From: Pontixanthobacter rizhaonensis
Lineage (GTDB): Bacteria; Pseudomonadota; Alphaproteobacteria; Sphingomonadales; Sphingomonadaceae
Direction: 5' to 3'
Length of the DNA: 64,000 nucleotides
Assembly: GCF_012972675.1 (NCBI RefSeq)
Contig: NZ_JABCRE010000003.1
Span: forward strand, 310,001 to 374,000
Below, piece after piece: positions 53,356 to 62,419 of the stretch. Within the stretch, counting starts at the first letter, position 1, and every line of letters begins with the position of its first letter. Position numbers and translations under genes: made by a program. The notes under the pieces are model-generated. The model made no database searches. It was not told where the DNA came from and saw nothing but the letters and a program-made list of their open reading frames with translations.

Positions 53356-54533
53356 TGGCTATTGAGGCGCTTAACCGTACCGCGTGGTAACAGGATCAAC
53401 GCTTGCCCGCGCCCGCTCATACCGCCTGCAATCGTTCGTGCATCCTCGCCCGCGCCCCAGAATGTGTCGAAACGGTTGGGGCCCTTAATCGCCCCGCCTG
53501 TATCCTGTGCGATCCACAAACCGTCCGCAATATTGCGGTCCAGATCGAGGAATACCGGCGCACCATAGGGTACAAAACGCGGATCAACCGCAACAGAGCT
53601 TTCGCGGCGCACCGGAATACCGAGCGAACCCAGCGGTCCATCACCGGTCAATTCAGTGAAGAAAATCCAGCTTTTGTTGAGATGCATCAGCTCTTTGCCG
53701 TCTTGCGGATTCTCGCGGATATATTGCATGATGCCCTGCATCGATCCGGCATATTGCCCCGGGCCGTCACCCAGTAAGCCCCGCTCGCGCATCACTCCGC
53801 CTATGCCGGTATAGCCGCGCCCGTTCTGGCCGGCATACCCAATCCGCATCACCCCGCCATCATCCAGGGCGAGCCGACCGGAACCCTGGATCTGCAGGAA
53901 GAACATTTCCACCGGGTCTTTTGCCCAAGCGAAGGCAAGTCCGCGGCCTTCCAGCGCGCCAGCATCAATCTCTGACCGTTCAAAATAGGGTACGAATACG
54001 CCGTTCTCATTGATACGGCCGAGCGGCGGGCGACCCGTCCGTTCGGACTGCGCCATGTCCGCTGGCCACTGGCGGATCAGATCACCCGGCAGCGCATAAA
54101 CCGGCACTTCACAGCCCGGCTTGCGAGTCCGGCACCCGGCGATTTCCGGTTCAAAATATCCGGTAGCGAAAGCCTGGCCGGAACCGACAATAGCGGTTTC
54201 AAAATATGCGGAGAAAAAAGTGTCTGCGGTTCCGGGATTGCGCGGCGCGGCGGCGCAAGCTTTCTGCCAATCGGATGGCTGGGTGAGCCCCGATTTATCC
54301 TCACGCCGGAGCAATGTCGGGCAACTTTCGATGAAAGACCTCAGCGCCGCTTCAGCATCTGTTTGGGATATGGACAGGCTAGAAACAAATGGCCCTTCCT
54401 TGACCCCAGCCATCATGGCAGACGTAAACGCCTCACCGCCAGAAGATGGCGGGACGGGATCCGCCGATTTAGGAACAATTCCGGCGCAGCCGGATAGCAG
54501 CAATGCACTCGCCAATCCGGTCAACAGCCGCAT
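53352..54533 (-). CDS. mltA: Membrane-bound lytic murein transglycosylase A
   Basis: 393 residues. Lipobox LSGC at about 14-16. MltA barrel with FATGYFEPEIAGCRTRKPGCEVPVY, VEMFFLQIQGSGRLALDDG and a 3D domain with catalytic Asp in DPRFVPYGAPVFLDLD and QDTGGAIKGPNRFDTFWG. It cleaves the glycan strands of peptidoglycan. Operon with Smr downstream by overlap. Confidence 0.95.
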   Translation of the reverse strand: MRLLTGLASALLLSGCAGIVPKSADPVPPSSGGEAFTSAMMAGVKEGPFVSSLSISQTDAEAALRSFIESCPTLLRREDKSGLTQPSDWQKACAAAPRNPGTADTFFSAYFETAIVGSGQAFATGYFEPEIAGCRTRKPGCEVPVYALPGDLIRQWPADMAQSERTGRPPLGRINENGVFVPYFERSEIDAGALEGRGLAFAWAKDPVEMFFLQIQGSGRLALDDGGVMRIGYAGQNGRGYTGIGGVMRERGLLGDGPGQYAGSMQGIMQYIRENPQDGKELMHLNKSWIFFTELTGDGPLGSLGIPVRRESSVAVDPRFVPYGAPVFLDLDRNIADGLWIAQDTGGAIKGPNRFDTFWGAGEDARTIAGGMSGRGQALILLPRGTVKRLNSQ

Positions 54534-54546
54534 TATCTGATTACCC

Positions 54547-54616
54547 CCAGTCTTACACGCGCCAGTCTTATCCGCGCCAGTCTTGACCGTTCGCCAGTCT
54601 AAAACTTCGCCAGTCT
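54547..54616. repeat. Five-copy CCAGTCT direct repeat cluster
   Basis: CCAGTCT occurs at 54547, 54562, 54577, 54594 and 54610, with spacings of 15, 15, 17 and 16. On the minus strand it reads AAGACTGGCG. It fills the gap between the timA stop and the mltA start, so it lies upstream of mltA. Confidence 0.8.
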
Positions 54617-55278
54617 TACCCTTCGTCGGTCTCGTCGACCAACCAATTCACATCAGTGGATTTGACGTCGCGCATAAATGTCCAAACATCCCGGCTTTCA
54701 ATCGCATCATCCAACGAACCGGCAATCATTGTGCCGTCTTTATCATAGGTTACAGCGGCGATGTCGGCCACAAAACGCACACCGACGCGCGCCATCGTTC
54801 CATCCAGTGATGCGCTGGAAATCACCGTTTCTTCAATCCGGATCAAGCGGTTATTGAGTGTTTGACCAGCCTCTTCACGGGCCGTGATTGCAGCGTCGAA
54901 GCTCTCATAGACATCATCGTCACACAGCTCTTTCAGCGTCGCGCGATCACCTGACCAAAACGCCTCAAGAACCATACCATAAGCGGCTTTGGCACCCTCG
55001 ATAAAGCTGGTCACATCAAACCGGCGGTCTGCCGATGCAATATCATTTACGCCGCGCTCAACCGCAGGCAATACATCAGGGAATTGATGGACATTGGTGG
55101 CTGGCTGCGCCTGTTGCGGTGTTGCGCTCGGGGTGGGTGCCTGAGCATTTTGGTCCAACCGGGTCGGGATCGATTCCTCTTCATGCTCGGCGCGTTGGCC
55201 CAGCACGGAATAGAGGCGCAGACCCAAAAAGGCTGCAACCATTGCGAGGATGACGATTTCGACAATATGTCCTGACAC
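54616..55278 (-). CDS. Tim44-like domain protein (TimA)
   Basis: 220 residues from GTG 55278, since the alphaproteobacterial proteins start with a membrane helix such as HIVEIVILAMVAAFLGLRLYSVLG. A polar linker, then a Tim44-like domain with FIEGAKAAYGMVLEAFWSGDRATLKEL and SRDVWTFMRDV. In Caulobacter relatives TimA helps membrane-anchored protein assembly. It lies next to secB, divergent. Confidence 0.88.
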   Translation of the reverse strand: MSGHIVEIVILAMVAAFLGLRLYSVLGQRAEHEEESIPTRLDQNAQAPTPSATPQQAQPATNVHQFPDVLPAVERGVNDIASADRRFDVTSFIEGAKAAYGMVLEAFWSGDRATLKELCDDDVYESFDAAITAREEAGQTLNNRLIRIEETVISSASLDGTMARVGVRFVADIAAVTYDKDGTMIAGSLDDAIESRDVWTFMRDVKSTDVNWLVDETDEG

Positions 55279-55554
55279 GATAAGGTCCCGTTTCTTCTGG
55301 ATAGAAAGCGCTATCCGCATTTCACTAATATTCTTGCCTTAAATAGGGCCTGAATACAAACGAACAACGCCTTAAGCGGCAATTCGGCCCCCAAGTGACG
55401 CAAATAAGCGTATTTTTTGCAATTTTCGGACATACATCGCCCTTGTCAAAGCACCTGATACGTTGCGACTGCCGCAGGAGGGTGCTACGCGCGCCGCCGA
55501 ACAGGATGACCGCGCCGTGTTTGGGCGGCGTGGCGAGTCCATGAATTTGGAATA

Positions 55555-56091
55555 ATGAAAGACAGTATCATGGCCGAAGAAGGCGACGTTCTTACCGATT
55601 TGAATGAGGGCCCTATGCCCAATGGCGCAGACACATCGCCGGTTGCGGGTGTCATTTCACAATATGTGAAGGATCTCTCGGTCGAGAACCCGAATGCACC
55701 GGACAGCTTCCAGTGGCAGGACAAGCCTGAAATCGATTTGCAGTTCAACATTGGCGCGCGCCAGGTGAATGAAGAAATTCATGAAATTGAACTGAAAATC
55801 AACGTCACTGCGAAATCTGAAAAGGGCAATATCTATCTGATAGAGCTCGTTTATTGCGGCCTTATCGGAATGCGCAACCTGCCCGCAGAACAGCAGCATG
55901 CATTTATGTATGCCGAAGGCCCGCGGCTTCTCTTCCCATTTGCACGCAGCGTTGTTGCAGACGCCACCCGCGATGCCGGTTTCCAACCATTGATGCTCGA
56001 TCCGATCGACTTCAACGGCCTGTATATGCAGCAGCTGCAGCAGAAAGCCGAACAAGAAGCCGCCGCTGGTGCGGCATCAGGCGAAGCGTAA
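55555..56091 (+). CDS. secB: Protein-export chaperone SecB
   Basis: 178 residues (ATG 55555 after TTGGAAT; ATG 55570 would drop five residues). Keeps secretory proteins unfolded and delivers them to SecA. Family features: ISQYVKDLSVENPNAP, EIELKINVTAK, and NLPAEQQHAFMYAEGPRLLFPFAR. The tail is Gln/Ala-rich. The preceding 230 bases contain no gene. Confidence 0.95.
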   Translation: MKDSIMAEEGDVLTDLNEGPMPNGADTSPVAGVISQYVKDLSVENPNAPDSFQWQDKPEIDLQFNIGARQVNEEIHEIELKINVTAKSEKGNIYLIELVYCGLIGMRNLPAEQQHAFMYAEGPRLLFPFARSVVADATRDAGFQPLMLDPIDFNGLYMQQLQQKAEQEAAAGAASGEA

Positions 56092-56121
56092 GCTTTAGCG
56101 GTTGATGGCGGGCAAGCAGAA

Positions 56122-57699
56122 ATGAGCCTGCTCAAGAATGTCGGAACCATTGGCGGGCTGACGATGGTCAGCCGCGTCTTTGGTTTCGCGCGCGACATCA
56201 TGCTGGCGCGCGTTTTGGGCGCGGGCGGCATGGCCGATGCGTGGCAGCTGGCGTTCCAACTGCCCAATATCTTCCGGCGGCTGTTCGCCGAAGGGGCATT
56301 CGCCAGCGCCTTTATACCCTTGTTCAACCGCCACATGACAGATGGCGACAACCAATCCGAGGCCCGCCGGTTCGCCAGCGAGGTATGCGCGGTTTTACTG
56401 CCCATATTGGTCGCCTTCGGCGCGGTTATGATGATCGCGATGCCGTGGGTTTTAATGGCTTTTGCCAGCGAAGAACTGCGCGCCAACGATGTCAATTATG
56501 ATCTGGCGGTGACGATGGGGCGGATCGCCTTCCCCTATCTGTTGTTCATGAGCCTCGCGACATTAACCGCCGCCGTGCTCAATTCACTCTCCCGCTTCGC
56601 TGCCGCAGCAGCCGCCCCGATCTTGCTCAATATTTGTTTGATCGCCGCGCTAACTTGGGGTGCGATGCAATCAGACAGCGATACGACCCGCCAAACAACC
56701 GGCCTGCTCTTGGCTGTCGCGGTGTCTACCTCCGGATTTCTACAGCTCGCATGGCTGACATTCTGGATGCGCAGGAGCGGCTTTCGCATAGCGTTCCAGC
56801 GCCCCAAAATGACTGATGATGTCAAGCAGCTGGGCGTACTGATCATCCCGGCAGTGTTCGGCGCGGGCGTCTATCAAATCAGCCGTTTCCTCGACCTGTT
56901 CTTTCTGGGGACACTGCCTGATAAATCGATCACCTATCTGGCAATGGCAGACCGGTGGAACCAGTTGCCACTGGGCATTATCGGGATCGCTCTTGGCACT
57001 GCCATATTGCCCGCCTTGTCCCGTTTTATCGCGAGCGAGGACAAAGACGGTGCGTTTCGTTTGCAGAGTAACGCAGTGGAATTGGCCATGCTGCTGACTG
57101 TTCCCTGCGCGGTTGCTTTGTATATAACGGGCAGCGCCTTCACCCGGGTTTTCTTTATGGGCGGGGCCTTCACGCTGGAAGATGCACTGGTGACCGGTTC
57201 TGTCGTGTCGGGTTTAGTTATCGGCCTACCCGCCTATGTTCTGGTCAAGGTCCTGACGCCCAATTTCTTTGCCCGCAAAGATACGCGGACGCCGGTCTAT
57301 ACGGCCGCAGCCTCGCTACTGATCACTGTCGGGCTCAACATCTACTTCATCTACTGGCTTGATATGGGCGTGATCAGTTTGGCGATCGCCGGGGCGATCG
57401 GCGCATGGTGTAACGTAGCCTTGCTCTACGCAATTTTGGCACAGCGCGGGTTTTTTGTGCTGACCGCTCAAGTGATCAGCAGGCTGCTGCGTATTATGGT
57501 TGCTGCGGGTATTATGGGCGCTGCACTCTATTGGGCAATGCCATATGCTGATCCCTATTTTACCGGCAGTTTTGCCGAACGTGGCGGCGCAATTGCGGCA
57601 ATTATGGGGATCGGCGCCGTGGTCTACGGTATCGCAGCATTTGCGCTGCGCGTACTTGACCGGGACACCATTGGTAGGCTTATGCGGCGCCAAGGGTAA
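56122..57699 (+). CDS. murJ: Lipid II flippase MurJ
   Basis: 525 residues with 14 helices expected. N-terminal MSLLKNVGTIGGLTMVSRVFGFARDIMLARVLG with the conserved basic residues, and LPNIFRRLFAEGAFASAFIPLF. It moves lipid II across the inner membrane for peptidoglycan synthesis. Starts 30 bases after secB and is followed by trpS. Confidence 0.96.
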   Translation: MSLLKNVGTIGGLTMVSRVFGFARDIMLARVLGAGGMADAWQLAFQLPNIFRRLFAEGAFASAFIPLFNRHMTDGDNQSEARRFASEVCAVLLPILVAFGAVMMIAMPWVLMAFASEELRANDVNYDLAVTMGRIAFPYLLFMSLATLTAAVLNSLSRFAAAAAAPILLNICLIAALTWGAMQSDSDTTRQTTGLLLAVAVSTSGFLQLAWLTFWMRRSGFRIAFQRPKMTDDVKQLGVLIIPAVFGAGVYQISRFLDLFFLGTLPDKSITYLAMADRWNQLPLGIIGIALGTAILPALSRFIASEDKDGAFRLQSNAVELAMLLTVPCAVALYITGSAFTRVFFMGGAFTLEDALVTGSVVSGLVIGLPAYVLVKVLTPNFFARKDTRTPVYTAAASLLITVGLNIYFIYWLDMGVISLAIAGAIGAWCNVALLYAILAQRGFFVLTAQVISRLLRIMVAAGIMGAALYWAMPYADPYFTGSFAERGGAIAAIMGIGAVVYGIAAFALRVLDRDTIGRLMRRQG

Positions 57700-57769
57700 C
57701 ACCCGGCAAGCATGGCTCACCGGCCACCACCAAAAATCTGGTACAAATCCAGACAGCTCAGGAAAAACA

Positions 57770-58810
57770 ATGCGCGTAGTTTCAGGGATCCAGCCCACCG
57801 GCAACCTTCACCTTGGCAACTATCTGGGTGCGATCCGTAATTGGGTCCGGATGCAGGACGAGATCGCTGGCGCAGATGGCAGCACCAAAGAAGAAGGCGG
57901 CGAATGTCTATTCTTTCTGGCGGATTTGCACGCCATTTCGATGGCGCATGATCCCGCTGCGCTAAAGGCTGGCACGCTGGAAATGACAGCCGCGCTGGTC
58001 GCGTGCGGGATTGATCCAGACAAGTCGATCTTGTTTAACCAAGCGCAAGTGCCAGCGCACGCGGAACTGCAATGGCTGCTGAGCGGGACGGCCCGGATGG
58101 GCTGGCTTAACCGGATGACCCAGTTCAAGGATAAATCTGGCAAAAACCGTGAAGGCGCCAGCATTGCGCTGTTTACCTATCCGGTACTGCAAGCGGCCGA
58201 TGTTCTCCTGTATCAAGCAACCCACGTTCCGGTTGGCGATGACCAGAAACAGCATCTGGAATTGGCCCGCGACATAGCCCAGAAATTCAACGGGGATTTC
58301 TGTACAGAAGATGCACCCGTGTTCACTTTGCCGGAACCGATTGTTCCAGCCGAAGCTGCCCGGATCATGAGCTTGCGCAATGGCAGCGCCAAAATGAGCA
58401 AGTCTGACCCTTCTGAGATGAGCCGGATCAATCTGCATGATGATGCCGATATGATCACGAAGAAAATCAAGAAGGCCAAGTCTGACGCCGACGATCTACC
58501 CTCTGAAGTGGCTGGCCTGGAAGGGCGGCCAGAAGCGCTCAATCTGGTCACCATCTACGCTGCGATAACAGGCGAAACTGCAGATTCGGTGCTGTCACAA
58601 TATGGCGGCAAGGGTTTCGGCACGTTAAAACCGGCATTGGCAGAAGTTCTGGTCGATGCGTTTGCGCCTATTTCCGCTCGGTTCCGCGAGCTGAAAGATG
58701 ATCGCGAATCGCTGGATGCAATTTTGGCACGCGGTGCTGCCAAAGCGCGCCAACGCGGGGAAGACACGCTTAAGCAAACATATGACGCGCTTGGGCTTGT
58801 TCGCGGCTGA
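57770..58810 (+). CDS. trpS: Tryptophanyl-tRNA synthetase
   Basis: 346 residues from ATG 57770 (AGGA seven bases upstream). Class I motifs: SGIQPTGNLHLGNYLGAIRN (HIGH equivalent) and KMSKSDPSEMSRI (KMSKS), plus VPVGDDQKQHLELARDIAQKFN. Charges tRNA-Trp. Confidence 0.97.
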   Translation: MRVVSGIQPTGNLHLGNYLGAIRNWVRMQDEIAGADGSTKEEGGECLFFLADLHAISMAHDPAALKAGTLEMTAALVACGIDPDKSILFNQAQVPAHAELQWLLSGTARMGWLNRMTQFKDKSGKNREGASIALFTYPVLQAADVLLYQATHVPVGDDQKQHLELARDIAQKFNGDFCTEDAPVFTLPEPIVPAEAARIMSLRNGSAKMSKSDPSEMSRINLHDDADMITKKIKKAKSDADDLPSEVAGLEGRPEALNLVTIYAAITGETADSVLSQYGGKGFGTLKPALAEVLVDAFAPISARFRELKDDRESLDAILARGAAKARQRGEDTLKQTYDALGLVRG

Positions 58811-58965
58811 CAGGCGAAAATGCCTGCATAGTCGGCCCCATTTCTGGACGCCCATCGTTCAATTCTGGTTCAGCCTGCGAAACTAGGGTAGGGACTATCC
58901 AAGATAGCAGTTGTGCGAGTGTGGGGGCACCGCGCTATCCGCAATCGGATTCGAAAGGGCTCACC

Positions 58966-59697
58966 ATGTCATTCAAGACACCAAACTTAACTCGCGCGCT
59001 CAAGCTCGCTTCAGCGCCGCTTCTACTCGCAACACTCGGCGCTTGTGCCAGCGGTTTCAACGCCGATGTTTCACGCTTCCAAAGCCAACTGCCAGCGCCG
59101 CAAGGCCAAAGCTTCGCGGTTGTGGCTGATGATCCGGCGCTCGCTGGCGGTTTGGAGTTCGCTCTCTATGCCGATTTGGTTGAAGCTGAAATGAGTAAGC
59201 TAGGCTACGTTCAAAGCGACCCACAATCCGCTGATCTTCTTGTAAGGTTTGACTATGGCGTCGACAAAGGGCGGGAACGGGTTCGTTCAACGGGCTTTTC
59301 CGATCCATTCTTTAGCCCATGGCGCGGCTATGGATCCTATTACGGGTCACGCTTCGGTTACGGTTCGCGCTTCGGATATCGCAACCGCTTGTTCCGCCCG
59401 GGATACCGGCCGGTGGGCGCATGGGGCTTCGGCTTTTATGATCCGTGGCTGAGCGGCGGCCGCGATGTACGCAGTTACACAGTCTTCAGCAGCGACATCG
59501 AAATGAAGATTGACCGCAAGATTGATGGCGAACGGCTGTTTGAAGGCAAGGCTGAAGCGGTCTCTACTTCCAACCGGTTGCAATATCTGGTGCCGAATTT
59601 GGTCGAAGCCATGTTCACAGATTTCCCCGGCAATTCGGGTGAGACGCTGCGGATATCCATTCGGCCGGAAAAAACCAAAGTGCGCCGCGTTAACTAG
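58966..59697 (+). CDS. DUF4136 lipoprotein
   Basis: 243 residues from ATG 58966 (AAAGGG upstream). Signal with lipobox LGAC (Cys about 27). The DUF4136 domain spans most of the rest: SFAVVADDPALAGGLEFALYADLVEAEMSKLGY and QSADLLVRFDYGV. A Tyr/Arg/Gly-rich insert (about 119-160) resembles a flexible surface strip. Function unknown. Confidence 0.87.
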   Translation: MSFKTPNLTRALKLASAPLLLATLGACASGFNADVSRFQSQLPAPQGQSFAVVADDPALAGGLEFALYADLVEAEMSKLGYVQSDPQSADLLVRFDYGVDKGRERVRSTGFSDPFFSPWRGYGSYYGSRFGYGSRFGYRNRLFRPGYRPVGAWGFGFYDPWLSGGRDVRSYTVFSSDIEMKIDRKIDGERLFEGKAEAVSTSNRLQYLVPNLVEAMFTDFPGNSGETLRISIRPEKTKVRRVN

Positions 59698-59728
59698 AAA
59701 CCGGTCGTATCACGGCAATATAGCAAAA

Positions 59729-59757
59729 GGGCGAGCCAGCGATGGCCGCCCTTTTTT
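59729..59757 (+). terminator. Terminator after the DUF4136 gene
   Basis: GGGCGAGCC pairs with GGCCGCCC around the loop AGCGAT, followed by six T's. Confidence 0.88.
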
Positions 59758-59768
59758 GTTTCGGCTTG

Positions 59769-60113
59769 TTATTTGGGCGGGCTTTGCTTTCGATGCCAGC
59801 GAACCGCTGCGATACCCGATCCGATCGCGACGGACCCGATCAAGAACGCGCTGGGGAAACCCAGCTGAACAGCATAGTCGGCTCCTCTCATCGCGCGCTC
59901 CAGCAGATCCAACAGGTAGTTACCGCAATGGATCGCCCCCACCAGCAGTAGCACCGTGACCACCAGACTGCGGGGGTCCAAAGGCCGCCAGCCTGTCCGC
60001 ATCCCGACAAACCGCAAGACCCGTTCCGACAGCCAAACCAGAATGATGATCCAGACCAGCAGCGCGATGATCGCAATCAGTATCCCGCCGGGACCAATGG
60101 TGCCTAAAGCCAT
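59769..60113 (-). CDS. Small membrane protein of unknown function
   Basis: 114 residues from ATG 60113 (GTG 60116 just before). Three hydrophobic segments: ILIAIIALLVWIIILVWL, SLVVTVLLLVGAIHCGNYLLDLL, and AFLIGSVAIGSGIAAV. It starts four bases after the dut stop, so it is probably in the coaBC-dut message. No family recognised. Confidence 0.72.
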   Translation of the reverse strand: MALGTIGPGGILIAIIALLVWIIILVWLSERVLRFVGMRTGWRPLDPRSLVVTVLLLVGAIHCGNYLLDLLERAMRGADYAVQLGFPSAFLIGSVAIGSGIAAVRWHRKQSPPK

Positions 60114-60116
60114 CAC

Positions 60117-60563
60117 TTATCGCCCGGTTGACCCGAAGCCGCCCGCCCCTCGCACGGTGTCATCAAGTTCATCAACTTCCTGCCACATTGCCTGAACTAC
60201 TGGCGCGAGAATTAACTGGGCAACACGTTCGCCGCGTTTGACCTCGAAATCATCGCTGCCCAGATTGATCATCAAGATCTTCAGTTCGCCGCGATAATCG
60301 GAATCGATTGTTCCTGGCGTGTTGGGCACGGTCACACCGAATTTGAACGCCAAGCCGGACCGTGGACGCACTTGTATTTCAAACCCTTCCGGGATTGCCA
60401 TGGAAAGACCAGTGGCAACAGCATGCCGCATTCCGGGGGTCAGCGTGACATCTTCCGCCGCGAGCACATCCATTCCAGCAGCGCCCGCGGTTGCATAGGC
60501 GGGTAAGGCCAAACCCTCGCCATGGGGCAAACGCTTTACCTGCACTCCGACCGGATTACTCAT
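60117..60563 (-). CDS. dut: dUTP diphosphatase
   Basis: 148 residues from ATG 60563 (GGAGAG upstream; ATG 60578 would add five). Trimeric dUTPase motifs: [57 protein letters not shown] and the C-terminal [10 protein letters not shown]. Removes dUTP and supplies dUMP. Overlaps coaBC by eight bases. Confidence 0.96.
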   Translation of the reverse strand: MSNPVGVQVKRLPHGEGLALPAYATAGAAGMDVLAAEDVTLTPGMRHAVATGLSMAIPEGFEIQVRPRSGLAFKFGVTVPNTPGTIDSDYRGELKILMINLGSDDFEVKRGERVAQLILAPVVQAMWQEVDELDDTVRGAGGFGSTGR

Positions 60564-61839
60564 GCGTATTCTCTCCATCTGATAGCGCCTGTCCGACCCG
60601 CATAATCAAAGCCCGCGCAACCGCATCTTTGGGCATATCATCAAGACTATCGACACCGTTCTCGCTAACAATATGCACGCGGTTATTATCACCGCCCATC
60701 ACGCTCTCACCTTTGGGACCGGAAACATCGTTAGCAACGATCCAATCCACACCTTTGCGGATACGCTTGGCTGTCGCATTATCGATGACATCCTGTGTCT
60801 CAGCTGCAAAGCCGATAAGCAGAGCGGGCCGTTTTGACCCTTTGGCAACCCCGGCAAGAATGTCGGGGTTCTCCGCCAGTTCCAATGCCGGCAACCCCGT
60901 GTCACGCTTTTTCATCTTTTCTGAAGCGATATCCTTCGTGCGCCAATCAGCCACTGCCGCAACCATAATGCCCACATCAGCCGGCAGAGCGCGATCCACA
61001 GCTTCTGCCATTTCGCGCGCGGATTCGACATCAATGCGTTCCACTCCGGGCGGCGTTGCCAAATGCACAGGTCCGGCAATGAGGGATACACGGGCGCCCG
61101 CTGCTGCAGCCGCCTCGGCAATGGCGAAACCCTGTTTTCCGGACGACCGGTTGGCGATGTAGCGCACCGGATCAATCGGTTCGTGCGTGGGGCCCGCTGT
61201 GATCACCACATGCTTGCCATATAGCGGGCGATGCGCGGGATTGCGGTCAAAGTCAGGCTGCCCCGCCAAAGCGTCTGTCTGGACACCGTTGAGGGTAAGC
61301 TGCGCAGAAATTTCGGCCCAAACATCCTCTGGATCGGGCAAACGCCCCGGGCCAAATTCGCCGCACGCCATGGGGCCGACATCCGGTTCTACCACGTGCA
61401 CGCCTGACGCCTTGAGCGTGGCAACATTGCGCTGGGTCGCCGCGTGCTGCCACATCCTGACGTTCATAGCGGGAACGGCCATAACGGGTTTATCCGTGGC
61501 GAGCAGCAGCGTTGTCGCCAAATCATCGGCAATGCCCATCGCCATCTTGGCGAGCATGTCAGCAGTGGCAGGGCAAACCACGACCAGGTCAGCTTCCCGG
61601 CTAAGCTGGATATGCCCCATCTCAGCCTCGTTCTTCAAATCCCACAGCGTCGTGTGAACCGGGTTTTCCGACAACGCCGCAAGCGTCATCGGGGTAACAA
61701 ATTGTTGCCCGCCATTGGTAATGACGCAGGTTACATCACCGCCGCCCTTACGGATCAGCCGCACCAGCTCGCAGCTTTTATAGGCCGCGATCCCGCCGCC
61801 AATGACCAGCAGCACTTTCGCAGGTGAAGCGCCGTTCAT
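60556..61839 (-). CDS. coaBC: Bifunctional phosphopantothenoylcysteine decarboxylase / phosphopantothenate-cysteine ligase
   Basis: 427 residues. CoaC half: [18 protein letters not shown], the PAMNVRMW motif and the flexible Cys flap [16 protein letters not shown]. CoaB half from about 195: [30 protein letters not shown] and IGFAAET with [15 protein letters not shown]. Two steps of coenzyme A synthesis. First gene of the dut message. Confidence 0.97.
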   Translation of the reverse strand: MNGASPAKVLLVIGGGIAAYKSCELVRLIRKGGGDVTCVITNGGQQFVTPMTLAALSENPVHTTLWDLKNEAEMGHIQLSREADLVVVCPATADMLAKMAMGIADDLATTLLLATDKPVMAVPAMNVRMWQHAATQRNVATLKASGVHVVEPDVGPMACGEFGPGRLPDPEDVWAEISAQLTLNGVQTDALAGQPDFDRNPAHRPLYGKHVVITAGPTHEPIDPVRYIANRSSGKQGFAIAEAAAAAGARVSLIAGPVHLATPPGVERIDVESAREMAEAVDRALPADVGIMVAAVADWRTKDIASEKMKKRDTGLPALELAENPDILAGVAKGSKRPALLIGFAAETQDVIDNATAKRIRKGVDWIVANDVSGPKGESVMGGDNNRVHIVSENGVDSLDDMPKDAVARALIMRVGQALSDGENTHE

Positions 61840-62035
61840 ATTTTAGGTTCCAAAATTCGCGGCATAGGTTTGAAGCCGGATGTCTTACGCTGTCTGTCCA
61901 TGCACCTTGTCTAGCGGGCTGAGTGGGCAAGGCCAACACTATTGACCACCGCAATAAACCCCGACCAATATCGCCCCAACTGGGCTAGGCGTGCGCTTGT
62001 TTTGCGGATATGCCGACCCAAGGGGAGACAAGACA

Positions 62036-62416
62036 ATGATTATTGCACTGCGCGCTATTCTGGTTTTGGGCGGCTTATTACTGGGCTTTTTGGGAGTCGG
62101 CTTTTTGACTGACCCCGTAGCGTCCGGTGTTGATTTCGGCATCTCTGCCGCGGGCGCGCACGGGCTTACATCCATTCGTTCCGATTTTACCGCCTTTTTC
62201 ATGGTCGGCGGGGCTTGCCTCATTTGGGGTGCGATAGCACGCCGCCGCGATCCCCTGATTATTGGCGGAGCATTGATGTTGGTCACCTTGGCAGCCCGGC
62301 TGGTCAGCCTGTCCATTAACGGCAGCTTTCTAGGCTATATTCCGCCAATGGTTGTCGAGTTGGTGCTTGGGGTGGCGGCGCTGATCGGTGCGCGGATCTT
62401 ACCCCAGCGCGGCTAG
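62036..62416 (+). CDS. DUF4345-like small membrane protein
   Basis: 126 residues from ATG 62036 (AAGGGGAG upstream). Four hydrophobic segments: ILVLGGLLLGFLGVGFLTDP, SDFTAFFMVGGACLIWG, PLIIGGALMLVTLAARLVS and MVVELVLGVAALIGARIL. The motif SIRSDFTAFFMVGG is typical of DUF4345. Function unknown. Converges on ubiB. Confidence 0.8.
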   Translation: MIIALRAILVLGGLLLGFLGVGFLTDPVASGVDFGISAAGAHGLTSIRSDFTAFFMVGGACLIWGAIARRRDPLIIGGALMLVTLAARLVSLSINGSFLGYIPPMVVELVLGVAALIGARILPQRG

Positions 62417-62419
62417 AGA

